From Novosphingobium colocasiae (GTDB lineage Bacteria > Pseudomonadota > Alphaproteobacteria > Sphingomonadales > Sphingomonadaceae), in assembly GCF_014652555.1 (NCBI RefSeq), contig NZ_BMZA01000016.1, forward strand, positions 1 through 57,354: a stretch of DNA of 57,354 bases. Direction: 5' to 3'. A program made the translations under genes and the position numbers. The notes under the pieces were generated by a model. That model was not told the DNA's origin and searched no databases. It worked only from the letters and a program-made list of their open reading frames with translations. Position 1 is the first letter of the stretch; every line of letters begins with the position of its first letter. This document shows, in pieces, positions 1 through 9,188 of the stretch.

Positions 1-84
1 TATCTCGACATGGCAGCACCTGTCTGAGGTGTTGCACTTCGTTTGTGAACTCAGAGGGGCCCCGCTTAATCCGGCTGGAAGAAA

Positions 85-117
85 AGCGGGATCCCGGGTC
101 AAGCCCGGGATGACGAG
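85..117. repeat. Short palindromic intergenic repeat (family B)
   Basis: Seven-base arms TCCCGGG (92-98) and CCCGGGA (104-110) surround a 5-base loop, followed by TGACGAG. The reverse complement reads CGTCATCCCGGGCTTGACCC, a motif found at many intergenic sites in sphingomonads. A related copy lies in the opposite orientation at the right end of the window (57287-57314). It sits downstream of parC, where the hairpin could protect the mRNA 3' end; that role is inferred. Confidence 0.7.
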
Positions 118-142
118 CTGGGTAGCGAGCTTATCGACCCGC

Positions 143-2449
143 TCAGAACTTGTTGTCCCGCGGAAAACCATTCGGCGGCAGCCGCCCCGCGGCCCCGCGC
201 GCCACCTTCCACATCACCAAGTCCTTTTCGGTGCGGGTGCGGCCGCTCTCGCCGCCCATCGTCCACGACAGGCCCTCTTCCAGCCGCAGCGTCACCGCGT
301 CGGACAGGCCGCCGTCGCGATAGCGCTGGAGAGTGACGCCCTGCCCCTTGGCCATGACCGGCAGTTCCTCAAGGCTGAACACCACCAGCTTGCGGTTATC
401 GCCGACCACGGCGACGTGATCGTGCTCCGCCGGGATTTCGCGCACGATCGCGAGGCGCACGCCCGGCTTGGTCGACATGACGCCCTTGCCCTTGCGGGTC
501 TCTGCCAGGATTTCACCGGTCTCGACCGCAAAGCCGCGCCCGGCGTTCGATGCCAGCAGCAGTTGCCCGTTCGGCTTGTGGATCAGCGCGGCGACGATCT
601 GCGCATCGGCGTCGATATCGACCATCGTCCGGATCGGCTCGCCAAAGCCGCGCGCGCCCGGCAGCTTGTCAGCCCCCAGGGTGTAGAACCGGCCGTTGTC
701 CGCCGCGATCAGCAGCTTGTCGGTCGTCTGCGCGTGGAAGGCAAAAGCGGGGCCATCCCCTTCCTTGAACTTGAAATCGCCCCCCTTGCTGTCAGGCCCC
801 AGCGCCACATGCCCCCTGGCCGCCCGGATCCAGCCGCGCGCCGACAGGATCACCGTCACCGGCTCCTTCTCGATCATCGCGTCCATGCTGAATGCCACCG
901 TCGGCGCAGCGAGCGCGATGGTGGTGCGGCGGCGTCCGAGCGCAGTGTCCTCGGCATAATCCTTGCGCAAGGCGTGAAGATCGCGCTTCAACCGGGTGCG
1001 TTGGCGCGCCGGGCTGTCGAGCAGCTTGTTGAGCTCGTCCTGCTCCTTCAGCAGGTCGTCGCGCTCCTGGCGCAGTTCCATTTCCTCCAGCCGCCGTAAG
1101 GACCGCAGCCGCATGTTGAGGATCGCCTCGGCCTGCCGGTCGGTCAGGTCGAATTCGGCCATCATCACCGGCTTGGGCTCGTCCTCGGTCCGGATGATCT
1201 CGATGATCCGGTCGAGGTTGAGGTACGCGACGATATAGCCTTCGACCAGTTCCAGCCGGCTGGCGATCTTTTCCAGCCGGTGCCGGGTGCGGCGCAGCAG
1301 GATGTCGATCTGGCTGTAGATCCACTCCGACAACAGCAGCTTGAGCCCCAGCACCCCCGGCGTGCGATGCGAATCCAGCACGTTGAGGTTGAGACTGAAA
1401 CGACTTTCGAGGTCGGTCAGCCGATAGAGGCTTTCCTTCAGCAGTTCCGGATCGACATTGCGGCTCTTGGGCACGAGGACGATGCGGATGTCCTCATCGC
1501 TCTCGTCGCGCATGTCATCGAGGATCGGCAGCTTGCGATCGACGATTGCCTGGGCAATCTGCTCGATCAGCTTGCCCTTGGGCAGCATGTAGGGGATTTC
1601 GCTGATAACCAGTTGCCACTGGCCGCTGCCCAGCTTCTCGATGCCGGTCGCTTCCCAGTTGCCCTCCGCATCGCGCCCGGTGGAAAACCGCCCGCGAACC
1701 CGAAACGCACCTTTGCCGGTTTCGTAAGCGAGCGAAATCGCCTCGGGACTGTCCACCACCAGGCCGCCGGTGGGAAAGTCGGGGCCGCTGAACAGTGTCA
1801 TCAGTTGAGCATGGTCGGCCTGCGGGTTGTCGATCAACAGCAGCGTCGCATCGACGATCTCGGCGACGTTGTGGCTGGGGATCGAAGTCGCCATGCCCAC
1901 CGCGATGCCGGTCGCGCCGTTCGCGAGAAGATTGGGGAACAGCCCCGGAAAGATTTCCGGCTCGCTCTCTTCGCCGTTGTAGGTCGGCAGGAAATCGACC
2001 GTGCCTTCATCCAGCCCGGACATGAGTTGGATCGCCGTGCGCGTCAGCCGGGCTTCGGTATACCGATAGGCGGCGGCATTATCGCCATCGATGTTGCCGA
2101 AGTTGCCCTGCCCTTCAACCAGCGGATAGCGCAGCGAGAAATCCTGCGCGAGGCGGACCATCGCATCGTAGACCGAGGCATCGCCGTGCGGGTGATATTT
2201 GCCGATCACATCGCCGACGACGCGCGCGGATTTCTTGAACGCCTGGCCCGGATCGAGCCGAAGCTGGCGCATTGCCCACAACAGCCGGCGGTGCACCGGC
2301 TTCAGGCCGTCTCTCAGGTCCGGCAGCGAACGTGCTGTAATCGTGGACAGGGCATAGACGAGGTAACGCTGCGACAGCGCCTTGTCGAAAGGCGCGTCGA
2401 TGATCGCGTCGAAGGGATCGGCTGCGTCGTTCGGGCTCACCATGGCCAA
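143..2449 (-). CDS. parC: DNA topoisomerase IV subunit A
   Basis: ParC is the breakage-reunion subunit of topoisomerase IV, which decatenates daughter chromosomes; its partner ParE is not in the window. The 768-residue protein is full length. The N-terminal domain has the helix-turn-helix region [10 protein letters not shown] (86-95) and the active-site tyrosine Y130 in [11 protein letters not shown]. The C-terminal part holds repeats of the beta-pinwheel type. The residue matching the quinolone-contact serine (S80 in E. coli ParC) is alanine here (A91), and the acidic residue four positions later is D95. The first or third methionine could be the start. It is transcribed away from the DJ-1-type gene next to it. 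Confidence 0.95.
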   Translation of the reverse strand: MAMVSPNDAADPFDAIIDAPFDKALSQRYLVYALSTITARSLPDLRDGLKPVHRRLLWAMRQLRLDPGQAFKKSARVVGDVIGKYHPHGDASVYDAMVRLAQDFSLRYPLVEGQGNFGNIDGDNAAAYRYTEARLTRTAIQLMSGLDEGTVDFLPTYNGEESEPEIFPGLFPNLLANGATGIAVGMATSIPSHNVAEIVDATLLLIDNPQADHAQLMTLFSGPDFPTGGLVVDSPEAISLAYETGKGAFRVRGRFSTGRDAEGNWEATGIEKLGSGQWQLVISEIPYMLPKGKLIEQIAQAIVDRKLPILDDMRDESDEDIRIVLVPKSRNVDPELLKESLYRLTDLESRFSLNLNVLDSHRTPGVLGLKLLLSEWIYSQIDILLRRTRHRLEKIASRLELVEGYIVAYLNLDRIIEIIRTEDEPKPVMMAEFDLTDRQAEAILNMRLRSLRRLEEMELRQERDDLLKEQDELNKLLDSPARQRTRLKRDLHALRKDYAEDTALGRRRTTIALAAPTVAFSMDAMIEKEPVTVILSARGWIRAARGHVALGPDSKGGDFKFKEGDGPAFAFHAQTTDKLLIAADNGRFYTLGADKLPGARGFGEPIRTMVDIDADAQIVAALIHKPNGQLLLASNAGRGFAVETGEILAETRKGKGVMSTKPGVRLAIVREIPAEHDHVAVVGDNRKLVVFSLEELPVMAKGQGVTLQRYRDGGLSDAVTLRLEEGLSWTMGGESGRTRTEKDLVMWKVARGAAGRLPPNGFPRDNKF

Positions 2450-2557
2450 ATGGCCCTAGCAACGCGCCCGGCCGAGGGGAACGCCGGGAACCGAAGTTTT
2501 CCGCCGTTCATTGATCGCCATATCCCTTTCCCCATGCCATTTATCCGGAGAACGATG

Positions 2558-3097
2558 ATGACCAAGCCCGTGCTGATCCTGGCAACCGACGGTTTCGAGC
2601 AATCCGAACTGACCGGCCCGCGCGATGCGTTGAACAAGGCCGGGCACAAGACCGTCATCGCCAGCCTGGAACCGGGCGAGATACGCGGCTGGCAGCATAC
2701 CGACTGGGGTGACAGCGTGCAGGTGGACCTGACCGTGGATGCGGTGCGCCCGGAAGAGTTCGCCGGTCTGGTCCTCCCGGGTGGCCAGATGAACCCGGAC
2801 GTGCTGCGAATGAACGCCCAGGCGATCGAGATCGTTCGCGAGATGGCGGCGCTCGAACGGCCGGTCGCAGCGATCTGCCACGGGCCGTGGCTGCTGGCCG
2901 AAGCGGACCTGATCCGAGGCCGCACGGTGACAAGCTGGCCCTCGATCCGCACCGACTTGCGCAATGCAGGGGCAAACGTGGTCGATCAGGAAGTAGCGGT
3001 GGACGGCAACCTTATCACCAGTCGCAAGCCGGACGACATCCCCGCGTTTTCTCAGGCGTTGATCGATGCGCTGGAGCATGCCAGCGCCAGCGCATAA
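2558..3097 (+). CDS. DJ-1/PfpI family protein (type 1 glutamine amidotransferase-like)
   Basis: A 179-residue single-domain protein of the DJ-1/PfpI superfamily. The nucleophile elbow is AICHGPW, with C107 and H108, preceded by GLVLPGG. Family members act as cysteine peptidases, deglycases or stress chaperones, and the sequence does not separate these. The start at 2558 has GGAG seven bases upstream; an adjacent ATG at 2555 is possible. A much longer open frame extends upstream antisense to parC, but that part is only a shadow. It lies between divergent parC and the convergent ferredoxin operon and is probably transcribed alone. Confidence 0.9.
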   Translation: MTKPVLILATDGFEQSELTGPRDALNKAGHKTVIASLEPGEIRGWQHTDWGDSVQVDLTVDAVRPEEFAGLVLPGGQMNPDVLRMNAQAIEIVREMAALERPVAAICHGPWLLAEADLIRGRTVTSWPSIRTDLRNAGANVVDQEVAVDGNLITSRKPDDIPAFSQALIDALEHASASA

Positions 3098-3100
3098 CCC

Positions 3101-3439
3101 TCAGCCGATCTGCATATCGTGCGCGACTGCGGGGATTTTCACCCGCATGCCATCGAGCGCCGCCGTCAGGGTGATCTGGCAGGACAGCCGGCTGGTCCGC
3201 TGCACCCCGGCGGCAAGGTCGAGCATATCCTCCTCTTCACCCGAGGCCGCGGGCAGCTTTTCGAACCAATCCGGCGCGATCAGCACGTGGCAGGTCGAGC
3301 AGGCCATCTGCCCTTCACAGGTGCCTTCGAGCGGCATCCCGGCGTTCTGCGCCACTTCCAGCAGGCGCGCGCCTTCCTGCGCCGTCACCGTGGCGCGCGT
3401 GCCGTCAGCGCTCAAGAATTCAATGTTCAGCAAATTCAC
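3101..3439 (-). CDS. 2Fe-2S ferredoxin, adrenodoxin type
   Basis: A 112-residue electron carrier. The four cluster ligands are C41, C47 and C50 in the pattern C-x5-C-x2-C, and C87 near the C terminus. This spacing is typical of vertebrate-type/ISC ferredoxins, which donate electrons to Fe-S cluster assembly or to P450s. It is the last gene of a tightly packed operon after two cysteine desulfurases; its ATG overlaps the desulfurase stop by four bases (ATGA). That coupling favours a role in cluster assembly rather than in a P450 system. Confidence 0.92.
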   Translation of the reverse strand: MNLLNIEFLSADGTRATVTAQEGARLLEVAQNAGMPLEGTCEGQMACSTCHVLIAPDWFEKLPAASGEEEDMLDLAAGVQRTSRLSCQITLTAALDGMRVKIPAVAHDMQIG

Positions 3440-4515
3440 ACTCCCTGCGCCGCTGCCGCCTCATCGATCATTGCGCAGGCATCCTCGATTTCCCGGAGCG
3501 TACTATATCGTCCGAATCCGAGACGGATAGAGCTTTTGGCCTGTTTTTCGTCCAGTCCCAGCGCCTTGAGCACATGACTGGTCCGTCCCGACCCGCTCGC
3601 GCAGGCCGATCCTGCCGAAAAGGCAAGCCCGCGCAGATCGGACATCAGCCTCGCCACGTCGAGCCCGTCGCGCCGGACGTTAAGGTTACCGCGCCAACGC
3701 GCCTGTTCGCAGCCGTTGACGGTCCACCGCGAAAGCACCCCGCGCGCGGCAGTCCACAGCGTTTCGACATGCGCCGCATCCGCCGCCATCTCTTCGCGCG
3801 CAACCACAGCAGCAGCGCCGAACCCGGCGCACAGCGCCGGTGACAGCGTGCCCGATCGCAGCCCCTGTTCCTGCCCGCCGCCATGGATCAAAGGTGCCAG
3901 CGCAACGCCGTCACGCACCCACAGCGCACCGATGCCTTTGGGGCCATAGATCTTGTGGGCCGATATCGCGATCAGGTCCGCGTCTGCGGGCGCGGTCATC
4001 TTGCCATACCCCTGCACCGCATCGCACAGGAACAGCGCGCCCGCTTCATGCGCCCGCGCCGCCAGCTCTGCGACCGGCTGCACCGTGCCGATCTCGTTAT
4101 TGACCTGCATCACCGAGACCAGCCCGATTTCGCCATCGGGAACGGCCGCCGGATCGACCAGCCCCCGCCCGTCTACCGGCAGGATCGTCAGCCCCGCATC
4201 GTACACGCGCGCCGTATCCAGCACCGCGGCATGCTCGATCGCGCTGACCGCGATCCTCGTGGCAGCCGTCCCGGCGATTGCAAGGTTCAGCGCCTCGGTC
4301 GCGCCGCTGGTGAAGATCACCCGGCCGCCCGCTGGCAGCAGTGCCGCCACCTGATCGCGCGCCACTGCGACGGCGGCGGCAGCGGCGCGGCCTGGGCGGT
4401 GCGGGCTGTGCGGATTAGCGCAGCCCAGCGTATCCGGCCCGCCCAGCCACGGCAGCATCGCCTCGCGCGCTTCGGGGGCGAGCGGCGTGGTCGCCTGGTA
4501 ATCGAGATAGATCAT
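3436..4515 (-). CDS. Cysteine desulfurase, second copy (NifS/IscS-like)
   Basis: A PLP-dependent class V aminotransferase-fold enzyme that takes sulfur from L-cysteine as a persulfide for Fe-S clusters or thio-modifications. In the 359-residue protein the PLP lysine is K188 in SAHKIYGPKG, and the persulfide cysteine is C305 in SAGSACASGSGRTSHVL, the extended loop of group I enzymes. It overlaps both the upstream paralogue and the downstream ferredoxin by four bases, so the three are very probably translationally coupled. Which of the two copies is the housekeeping IscS cannot be told from sequence. Confidence 0.93.
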   Translation of the reverse strand: MIYLDYQATTPLAPEAREAMLPWLGGPDTLGCANPHSPHRPGRAAAAAVAVARDQVAALLPAGGRVIFTSGATEALNLAIAGTAATRIAVSAIEHAAVLDTARVYDAGLTILPVDGRGLVDPAAVPDGEIGLVSVMQVNNEIGTVQPVAELAARAHEAGALFLCDAVQGYGKMTAPADADLIAISAHKIYGPKGIGALWVRDGVALAPLIHGGGQEQGLRSGTLSPALCAGFGAAAVVAREEMAADAAHVETLWTAARGVLSRWTVNGCEQARWRGNLNVRRDGLDVARLMSDLRGLAFSAGSACASGSGRTSHVLKALGLDEKQAKSSIRLGFGRYSTLREIEDACAMIDEAAAAQGV

Positions 4516-5543
4516 GCCCCTGCGATCTCCCGCCAGCCGGCCAGGAACCGTAGAACATCGGCCTCGCGCGTCTCCCGGCCGAGCGATACCCGGATCACCT
4601 CCGCCGCACCATCGACGTTCATCGCCGTCAATACATGGCTGGTGCGCAGCGAACCCGAGGAACAGGCGCTGCCGGCGGACACCGCGATGCCCATCCCGTC
4701 GAAACGGATGAGTTGCGCATTGGCGGACCGGCCCGGCATGCGATAGGCCGCGATCGTCGGCACCCGTTCGGCCTGCCCGGCGATCAACTGGCCGCCCATT
4801 TCGCCGATGCCTTGGTCCAGCATCGCTCGCAACCGCGCAGCCTCGATCAGCCAGCCGCGCTCCGTTTCCAGCGCCGCCACCATCGCCAGAACGCCGGGAA
4901 GGTTCTCTGTACCGGCGCGGTAGCCACGCTCCTGCCCGCCAGTGGGCGAAAGCAAAGCCCAGTCACGCACCAGCAGCGCCCCGGTGCCGATCGGCCCGCC
5001 GAACTTGTGTGCCGATAGCGCCACCAGATCGGCCGCCGGAACGGGCAGCTTCCCCGCACCCTGCGCGGCATCGACCAGTAGCACCCCGCCGCCTGCGCGC
5101 ACCGCCTCGGCAATGGCGGTGAGCGGCTGAATCACCCCGGTCTCGTTATTGACCTGCTGCACGGCGACCAGCCCGGCCAGCGCACAAGTTTGCGGATCGA
5201 CCAGCCCGTCAGCCCCCACTGCCAGCCGCCGGGCATCGCCCGCGTGGCGCAGCACCGCTTCATGCTCCACCGCGCTCACCGCCGCCAACGGAGCCTGCGC
5301 GCGCGTGATCGCCAGCGCCAGCGCCTCGCTCGCGCCGGAGGTGAACACCACTTCCCCATCCCAGCCCAGCGCTGCTTTCATCCGCGCGCGGCCATCCTCC
5401 AGCGCCGCGCGGGCAGCCCGCCCGGCACGGTGCGGGCTCGATGGATTGGCCCACATTTCAACGCCCTGCGCCCAGGCTTCGCGGGCCTGCGGCAGCAGCG
5501 GCGCGGTGGCCGCGTGATCGAGATAGAGGTCCTGGTAAGTCAT
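4512..5543 (-). CDS. Cysteine desulfurase, first copy (NifS/IscS-like)
   Basis: The lead gene of the desulfurase-desulfurase-ferredoxin operon. The 343-residue protein has the PLP lysine K180 in SAHKFGGPIG and the sulfur-accepting C294 in SAGSACSSGSLRTSHVL. Both copies look catalytically complete, so this is a duplication of an active enzyme and not an enzyme/remnant pair. It overlaps the downstream copy by four bases (ATGA). The divergent alpha/beta hydrolase starts 125 bases away, leaving room for promoters in both directions. Confidence 0.93.
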   Translation of the reverse strand: MTYQDLYLDHAATAPLLPQAREAWAQGVEMWANPSSPHRAGRAARAALEDGRARMKAALGWDGEVVFTSGASEALALAITRAQAPLAAVSAVEHEAVLRHAGDARRLAVGADGLVDPQTCALAGLVAVQQVNNETGVIQPLTAIAEAVRAGGGVLLVDAAQGAGKLPVPAADLVALSAHKFGGPIGTGALLVRDWALLSPTGGQERGYRAGTENLPGVLAMVAALETERGWLIEAARLRAMLDQGIGEMGGQLIAGQAERVPTIAAYRMPGRSANAQLIRFDGMGIAVSAGSACSSGSLRTSHVLTAMNVDGAAEVIRVSLGRETREADVLRFLAGWREIAGA

Positions 5544-5668
5544 CGCCTTCGCGAAGTTGTTTTCGTGACGAAGGAATCTATATAGCGATCCTTCACAATT
5601 TCACTGCCACGTCCATCCGCTTGCCTCTGTTTCGCGGTGGTTTCAACAGGTCAGGTCACAAAACGCTC

Positions 5669-6325
5669 ATGCCAGCCGTTATTTTCCCCGGTCCCGAAGG
5701 TCGTCTCGAAGGTCGCTTCCAGCCCGCGCCGCGCCCGCGCGCGCCTGTGGCGATGATCCTTCACCCGCATCCGCAGGCGGGCGGGACCATGAACGACCGC
5801 GTGACCCAGCACCTCTACAAGACCTTCGTCAACCGCGGCTTTGCCACCCTGCGGTTCAACTTCCGCGGCGTCGGGCGCAGCCAGGGCAGCTTCGACAACG
5901 GCATCGGCGAACTGTCCGACGCTGCCGCCGCGCTCGACTGGGTGCAGTCCATCCACGCCGAAGCATCGACCACGTGGATCGCGGGCTATTCCTTCGGCGC
6001 GCTGATCGGCATGCAGCTCCTCATGCGCCGCCCGGAAATCCGGGGCTTCATCTCCGTTTCGCCGCCGGCCAACATGTACGATTTCAGCTTCCTTGCCCCC
6101 TGCCCCGCCTCGGGCATCATCGTCCAGGGCGCGGGTGATACGGTGGTGACGCCAAATTCGGTGCAGAAGCTGGTCGACAAGCTGCGCACCCAGAAACACA
6201 TCACCATCCACCACGACGAGATCCCGCGCGCCAACCACTTCTACGAGACCGAGATCGAGCCGTTGATGGCCTCGGTCGATAACTACCTCGACATGCGCCT
6301 CTCGCCGGATTGCCCGATCAAGTAA
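5669..6325 (+). CDS. Alpha/beta hydrolase, COG2945-like
   Basis: A 218-residue cytosolic serine hydrolase. Visible motifs are HPHPQAGGT (32-40), the oxyanion region NFRGVGRSQG, the nucleophile S108 in GYSFGAL, and a final histidine in the ANHFYE region. The HPHP-x-GGT signature fits the small predicted hydrolases of COG2945, whose substrates are mostly unknown. The open frame extends upstream past the desulfurase start, but the first well-placed ATG is 5669; no strong ribosome-binding site is visible. It faces the Fe-S operon. Confidence 0.85.
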   Translation: MPAVIFPGPEGRLEGRFQPAPRPRAPVAMILHPHPQAGGTMNDRVTQHLYKTFVNRGFATLRFNFRGVGRSQGSFDNGIGELSDAAAALDWVQSIHAEASTTWIAGYSFGALIGMQLLMRRPEIRGFISVSPPANMYDFSFLAPCPASGIIVQGAGDTVVTPNSVQKLVDKLRTQKHITIHHDEIPRANHFYETEIEPLMASVDNYLDMRLSPDCPIK

Positions 6326-6328
6326 CGG

Positions 6329-6538
6329 TCATTTCGGCAATTGCTTCTCCGCCTCGGCCGACAGGGTCGAGCCGGAGGGGCCGGGCAGCGTCCAGATCAC
6401 GATGTTCCCTGCCAGGATCGCCGCCAGCACCAGCATGAGCAAGGCTTGCCGGCGATAGCCGTCGCGCTTCCACAGGAAGAGCGCGCCAAGAACGAGGGCA
6501 ATGGCGGTGAGCGAGAGCAGGGAGAGCGCCAGATCCAT
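6329..6538 (-). CDS. Small two-helix membrane protein
   Basis: A 69-residue hypothetical protein with two hydrophobic helices (about residues 3-23 and 33-52) joined by a basic loop KRDGYRR, and a charged C-terminal tail. AGGAG lies six bases before the ATG, which supports it as a real gene. It is convergent with the hydrolase gene, only three bases from its stop, and divergent from the DUF885 gene. No family was recognised. Confidence 0.65.
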   Translation of the reverse strand: MDLALSLLSLTAIALVLGALFLWKRDGYRRQALLMLVLAAILAGNIVIWTLPGPSGSTLSAEAEKQLPK

Positions 6539-6602
6539 GGCCCGCTCCTAACCCATTGCCCCAAGGTTTGACAGCCCGCCCGCACCGGGCCATCAACCCG
6601 GC

Positions 6603-8468
6603 ATGAACGATTTTTCAACTTCGACGCCGCTTGATCGGCGCAGCGCACTGGGCATGCTGGCGGCCTCGACGGCAGCGATTGCCTGTTCCGGCACGGTCGG
6701 CCTTGCCGGTCCGGCGCTGGCGGCGGCCCCCGCTGCACCGCCCGCCGATCCGGCCGCCGTGCTGGACCGCATGGCCTGGCGCTTGCTGGAATGCGCGCCC
6801 GAAGGAGCCACCGGGCTGGGCGTGGACACGGGCGAGCATGCGGGTCTGCGTGAGCGCCTCGAAGATCGCTCGATCGCCGGGCGGCAGGCCGTGGCGCGGG
6901 TGCTGCGCGCCGATCTCGCTACATTGTCCGCGATCGACAGCGCGCGGGTGGATCACACCACCGCCACCAGCTTCGCCGTGGTGCGCAGCGCCTATTCCAC
7001 CGCTCTGGACGGCTTCGCCCTGCCTTATGGCGATGTGGCGGTGGGCGGCTGGCGCAACGCGCCCTACGTCGTCATCCAGAACGTGGGGGCATACCTTGAT
7101 ACGCCCAAGTTCCTTGATGCCGATCACCCCGTCAAGAATGCCGAGGATGCCGAGGCGTACCTGGCGCGGCTCACCTTTTTCGACGCGCAACTCGACGGCG
7201 AACTTGAGCGGATGCAGGTCGCCACCGCGCACGGCCTCGTCCCGCCCGATTTCCTGCTCGATCGCGCGCTGGCGCAGTTGGCCAGCACCATTGCGGACGC
7301 GCGGCGCGGCGGCGGCGGGCTGGTCCATTCACTGGTCAGCCGCACGAACGGCATTCCCGGCGACTGGTCTTCCCGTGCGACCGCCATCGTCGCCGCCAAG
7401 GTCGTCCCGGCGCTGGAACGCCAGTTGGCCGAACTCCAGCGGCAGCGCGCCGTGGCGAAGTCCGATCCCGGCATGCGCGAACGCCCCGATGGCGATGCCT
7501 TCTATGCCTGGGCCCTGCGCGCCAGCACGACCACGCGCGTGCCGCCCGCCGAAATCCACCAGCGCGGGATCGAGGAACTGGCCGCCCTCCACGCGCGGAT
7601 GGAGCCGATCCTGGTCTCGCTCGGCTACACCAAGGGCACTGTCGGCCAGCGCATGGCCGCGCTCGGCAATGACAAGCGCTTCATCTTCCCCGCCGGCGAT
7701 CCCGGCCGGAGCGAGATCATGGCCTTCATCCGCGCCCGCATTACCTGGATTCGCCAGCAGATGCCGCGCGCGTTCCGCCAGACGGTGCCCGGCAATGTCG
7801 AAGTGCGCCGCCTGCCCCTGTCCGAGGAACCCGGCGCACCCACCGCCTATGGCGGGGCGGGATCGAAGGACGGCAGCATCCCCGGCAAGATGTGGATCAA
7901 CCTGCGCACCACCGATCTGCACCGCAAGTACGACCTGCCGACACTGGTCCACCACGAATCGATCCCCGGCCACGTCTGGCAGGGCGAATACGCCAACCGC
8001 CTGCCGCTGATCCGCTCCATCCTCGCCTTCAACGCCTATTCCGAAGGCTGGGCGCTCTATGGCGAGCAACTGGCCGACGAACTGGGCGCGTATGACAGCG
8101 ACGCGGTCGGCCGGCTCGGCTATCTCCAGTCGATCGCCTTCCGCGCCTGCCGCATGGTGGTCGACACCGGCCTTCACGCCAAGGGCTGGACCCGCGAACA
8201 GGCGATCGCGTTCTTCATGGAAAAGAACGGCAACAAGCGCGAGGAAGTGGTCAACGAAGTGGACCGCTACTGCTCGTGGCCGGGCCAGGCGTGTGGTTAC
8301 AAGATGGGCCACTCCGAAATCAACCGCCTGCGCGACGGCGCGAAAGCGAAGCTCGAAGGCGCATACGACCTGCGCGATTTCAACCAGGCGGTGGTGGATG
8401 GCGGCAACGTGCCGCTGGACGTGCTGGCGGGGAATGTGGACGCCTATGTGGCGCGGCGGCTGGTTTAG
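6603..8468 (+). CDS. DUF885 family protein, Tat-exported, metallopeptidase-like
   Basis: A 621-residue protein. The N terminus has a twin-arginine-type signal: LDRRSALGML, then a hydrophobic alanine-rich stretch ending near ALAAA. The body matches the DUF885 family, with the zinc-peptidase-like motif HHESIPGH followed by an acidic helix (EGWALYGEQL). DUF885 proteins are generally regarded as periplasmic peptidases, mostly uncharacterised. The RR motif implies folding in the cytoplasm before export, consistent with a metal cofactor. It appears to be monocistronic. Confidence 0.88.
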   Translation: MNDFSTSTPLDRRSALGMLAASTAAIACSGTVGLAGPALAAAPAAPPADPAAVLDRMAWRLLECAPEGATGLGVDTGEHAGLRERLEDRSIAGRQAVARVLRADLATLSAIDSARVDHTTATSFAVVRSAYSTALDGFALPYGDVAVGGWRNAPYVVIQNVGAYLDTPKFLDADHPVKNAEDAEAYLARLTFFDAQLDGELERMQVATAHGLVPPDFLLDRALAQLASTIADARRGGGGLVHSLVSRTNGIPGDWSSRATAIVAAKVVPALERQLAELQRQRAVAKSDPGMRERPDGDAFYAWALRASTTTRVPPAEIHQRGIEELAALHARMEPILVSLGYTKGTVGQRMAALGNDKRFIFPAGDPGRSEIMAFIRARITWIRQQMPRAFRQTVPGNVEVRRLPLSEEPGAPTAYGGAGSKDGSIPGKMWINLRTTDLHRKYDLPTLVHHESIPGHVWQGEYANRLPLIRSILAFNAYSEGWALYGEQLADELGAYDSDAVGRLGYLQSIAFRACRMVVDTGLHAKGWTREQAIAFFMEKNGNKREEVVNEVDRYCSWPGQACGYKMGHSEINRLRDGAKAKLEGAYDLRDFNQAVVDGGNVPLDVLAGNVDAYVARRLV

Positions 8469-8544
8469 ACGAAGCAGGCGGGCAACTGCAGGTTGTGAGG
8501 CCAAGCCGGCAAGCGGTGCCCGGGGCGCAGATACCCGCTCCGAA

Positions 8545-8578
8545 GTTTACAAAGGTTACAGTGTGTAACTTTCGAAAA
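8545..8578. promoter_or_regulatory. Operator-like palindrome in an AT-rich patch
   Basis: GTTACA-GTG-TGTAAC forms a perfect 6-base inverted repeat, extended imperfectly to AAAG on the left and CTTT on the right, and a further TTTACAAAG lies just upstream. The surrounding 8540-8640 stretch is far richer in A and T than the neighbouring genes. Such TTACA/TGTAA dyads are typical of repressor sites, but no gene starts within about 370 bases on either strand. It is listed as an orphan site. Confidence 0.4.
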
Positions 8579-8661
8579 TCGCATTTTTCCGTTTTTTAAC
8601 AATGCTTTGTCGGAAATATCGAAAGTCACAGTCTACGCCGCCGATTCGCTGAATCCAGTAT

Positions 8662-8755
8662 CTCGTCATCGTGCGCGACCGGAGGTCGTGAGATGATCCA
8701 GAGGCGGCTCCAGCCGCCCTGGATTGCTTCGCCTGCGGCTCGCAATGACGAAGAA
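8662..8755. repeat. Palindromic intergenic repeat (family A), copy 1
   Basis: A 94-base element bounded by CTCGTCAT on the left and CAATGACGA on the right. Its centre has complementary GGCGG and CCGCC arms and the shared string CCGCCCTGGATTGCTTC. It is a diverged relative of the copies at 33581-33674 and 39472-39566. The rest of the 486-base gap between the DUF885 gene and the toxin-antitoxin pair holds only the orphan palindrome and the antitoxin promoter. Confidence 0.75.
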
Positions 8756-8905
8756 TGGGTCGGGCGCTCCTCAATATATCGTGAGGTCCCGGCTGGCGAA
8801 TGGCGTGCGTGGGTGGGGCGGATCGACAATGGCAAAGAGCGGCGCGGAGGATAGCGCAGGCCGGGCGGTGTAGGAAAGCGTGGGACGTCGATCTCACTAC
8901 GCTCG

Positions 8906-8939
8906 TTGCGATTGCCAAGCACCTTAGCTATATAGTTAG
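8906..8939 (+). promoter_or_regulatory. Promoter and overlapping operator of the Phd/PIN pair
   Basis: A -35 TTGCGA (8906-8911) and a -10 TATATA (8929-8934) are separated by exactly 17 bases. An imperfect palindrome centred on CTATATAG (8926-8939) covers the -10, as expected for autorepression by the antitoxin. AGGAG (8943-8947) follows, seven bases before the ATG. Confidence 0.65.
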
Positions 8940-8954
8940 CCAAGGAGACAAGCC

Positions 8955-9188
8955 ATGGCCCAGTTTTCGGTTCACGATGCCAAGACCAACCTCTCCCGGC
9001 TGATCGCCGAAGCGCTGGCGGGGGGTGAGGTCGTGATCGCGCGCGGGAACGTGCCGGCCGTGCGCTTGGTGCCGGTCAACCCGCCGGGGCGGCGGTGTTT
9101 CGGGGCATTCAAAGGCAAAATCGCGATGGATGAACGGTTCGACGATCCGCTGCCCGAGGACGAGCTGGGCGGCTGGAACCTCGGTTGA
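8955..9188 (+). CDS. Type II antitoxin, Phd/YefM family
   Basis: A 77-residue antitoxin. The N-terminal fold starts MAQFSVHDAKTNLSRLI and binds DNA in this family; the C-terminal tail (FDDPLPEDELGGWNLG) is acidic and probably wraps the toxin. A strong AGGAG sits seven bases before the ATG, and a good promoter with an overlapping palindrome lies just upstream. Its stop overlaps the toxin start, so the pair is translationally coupled. It probably represses its own promoter together with the toxin. Confidence 0.88.
   Translation: MAQFSVHDAKTNLSRLIAEALAGGEVVIARGNVPAVRLVPVNPPGRRCFGAFKGKIAMDERFDDPLPEDELGGWNLG

Noticed and set aside
29..1099. A 356-residue plus-strand frame at the left edge
   Set aside because: It is entirely antisense to parC and has no recognisable domain.
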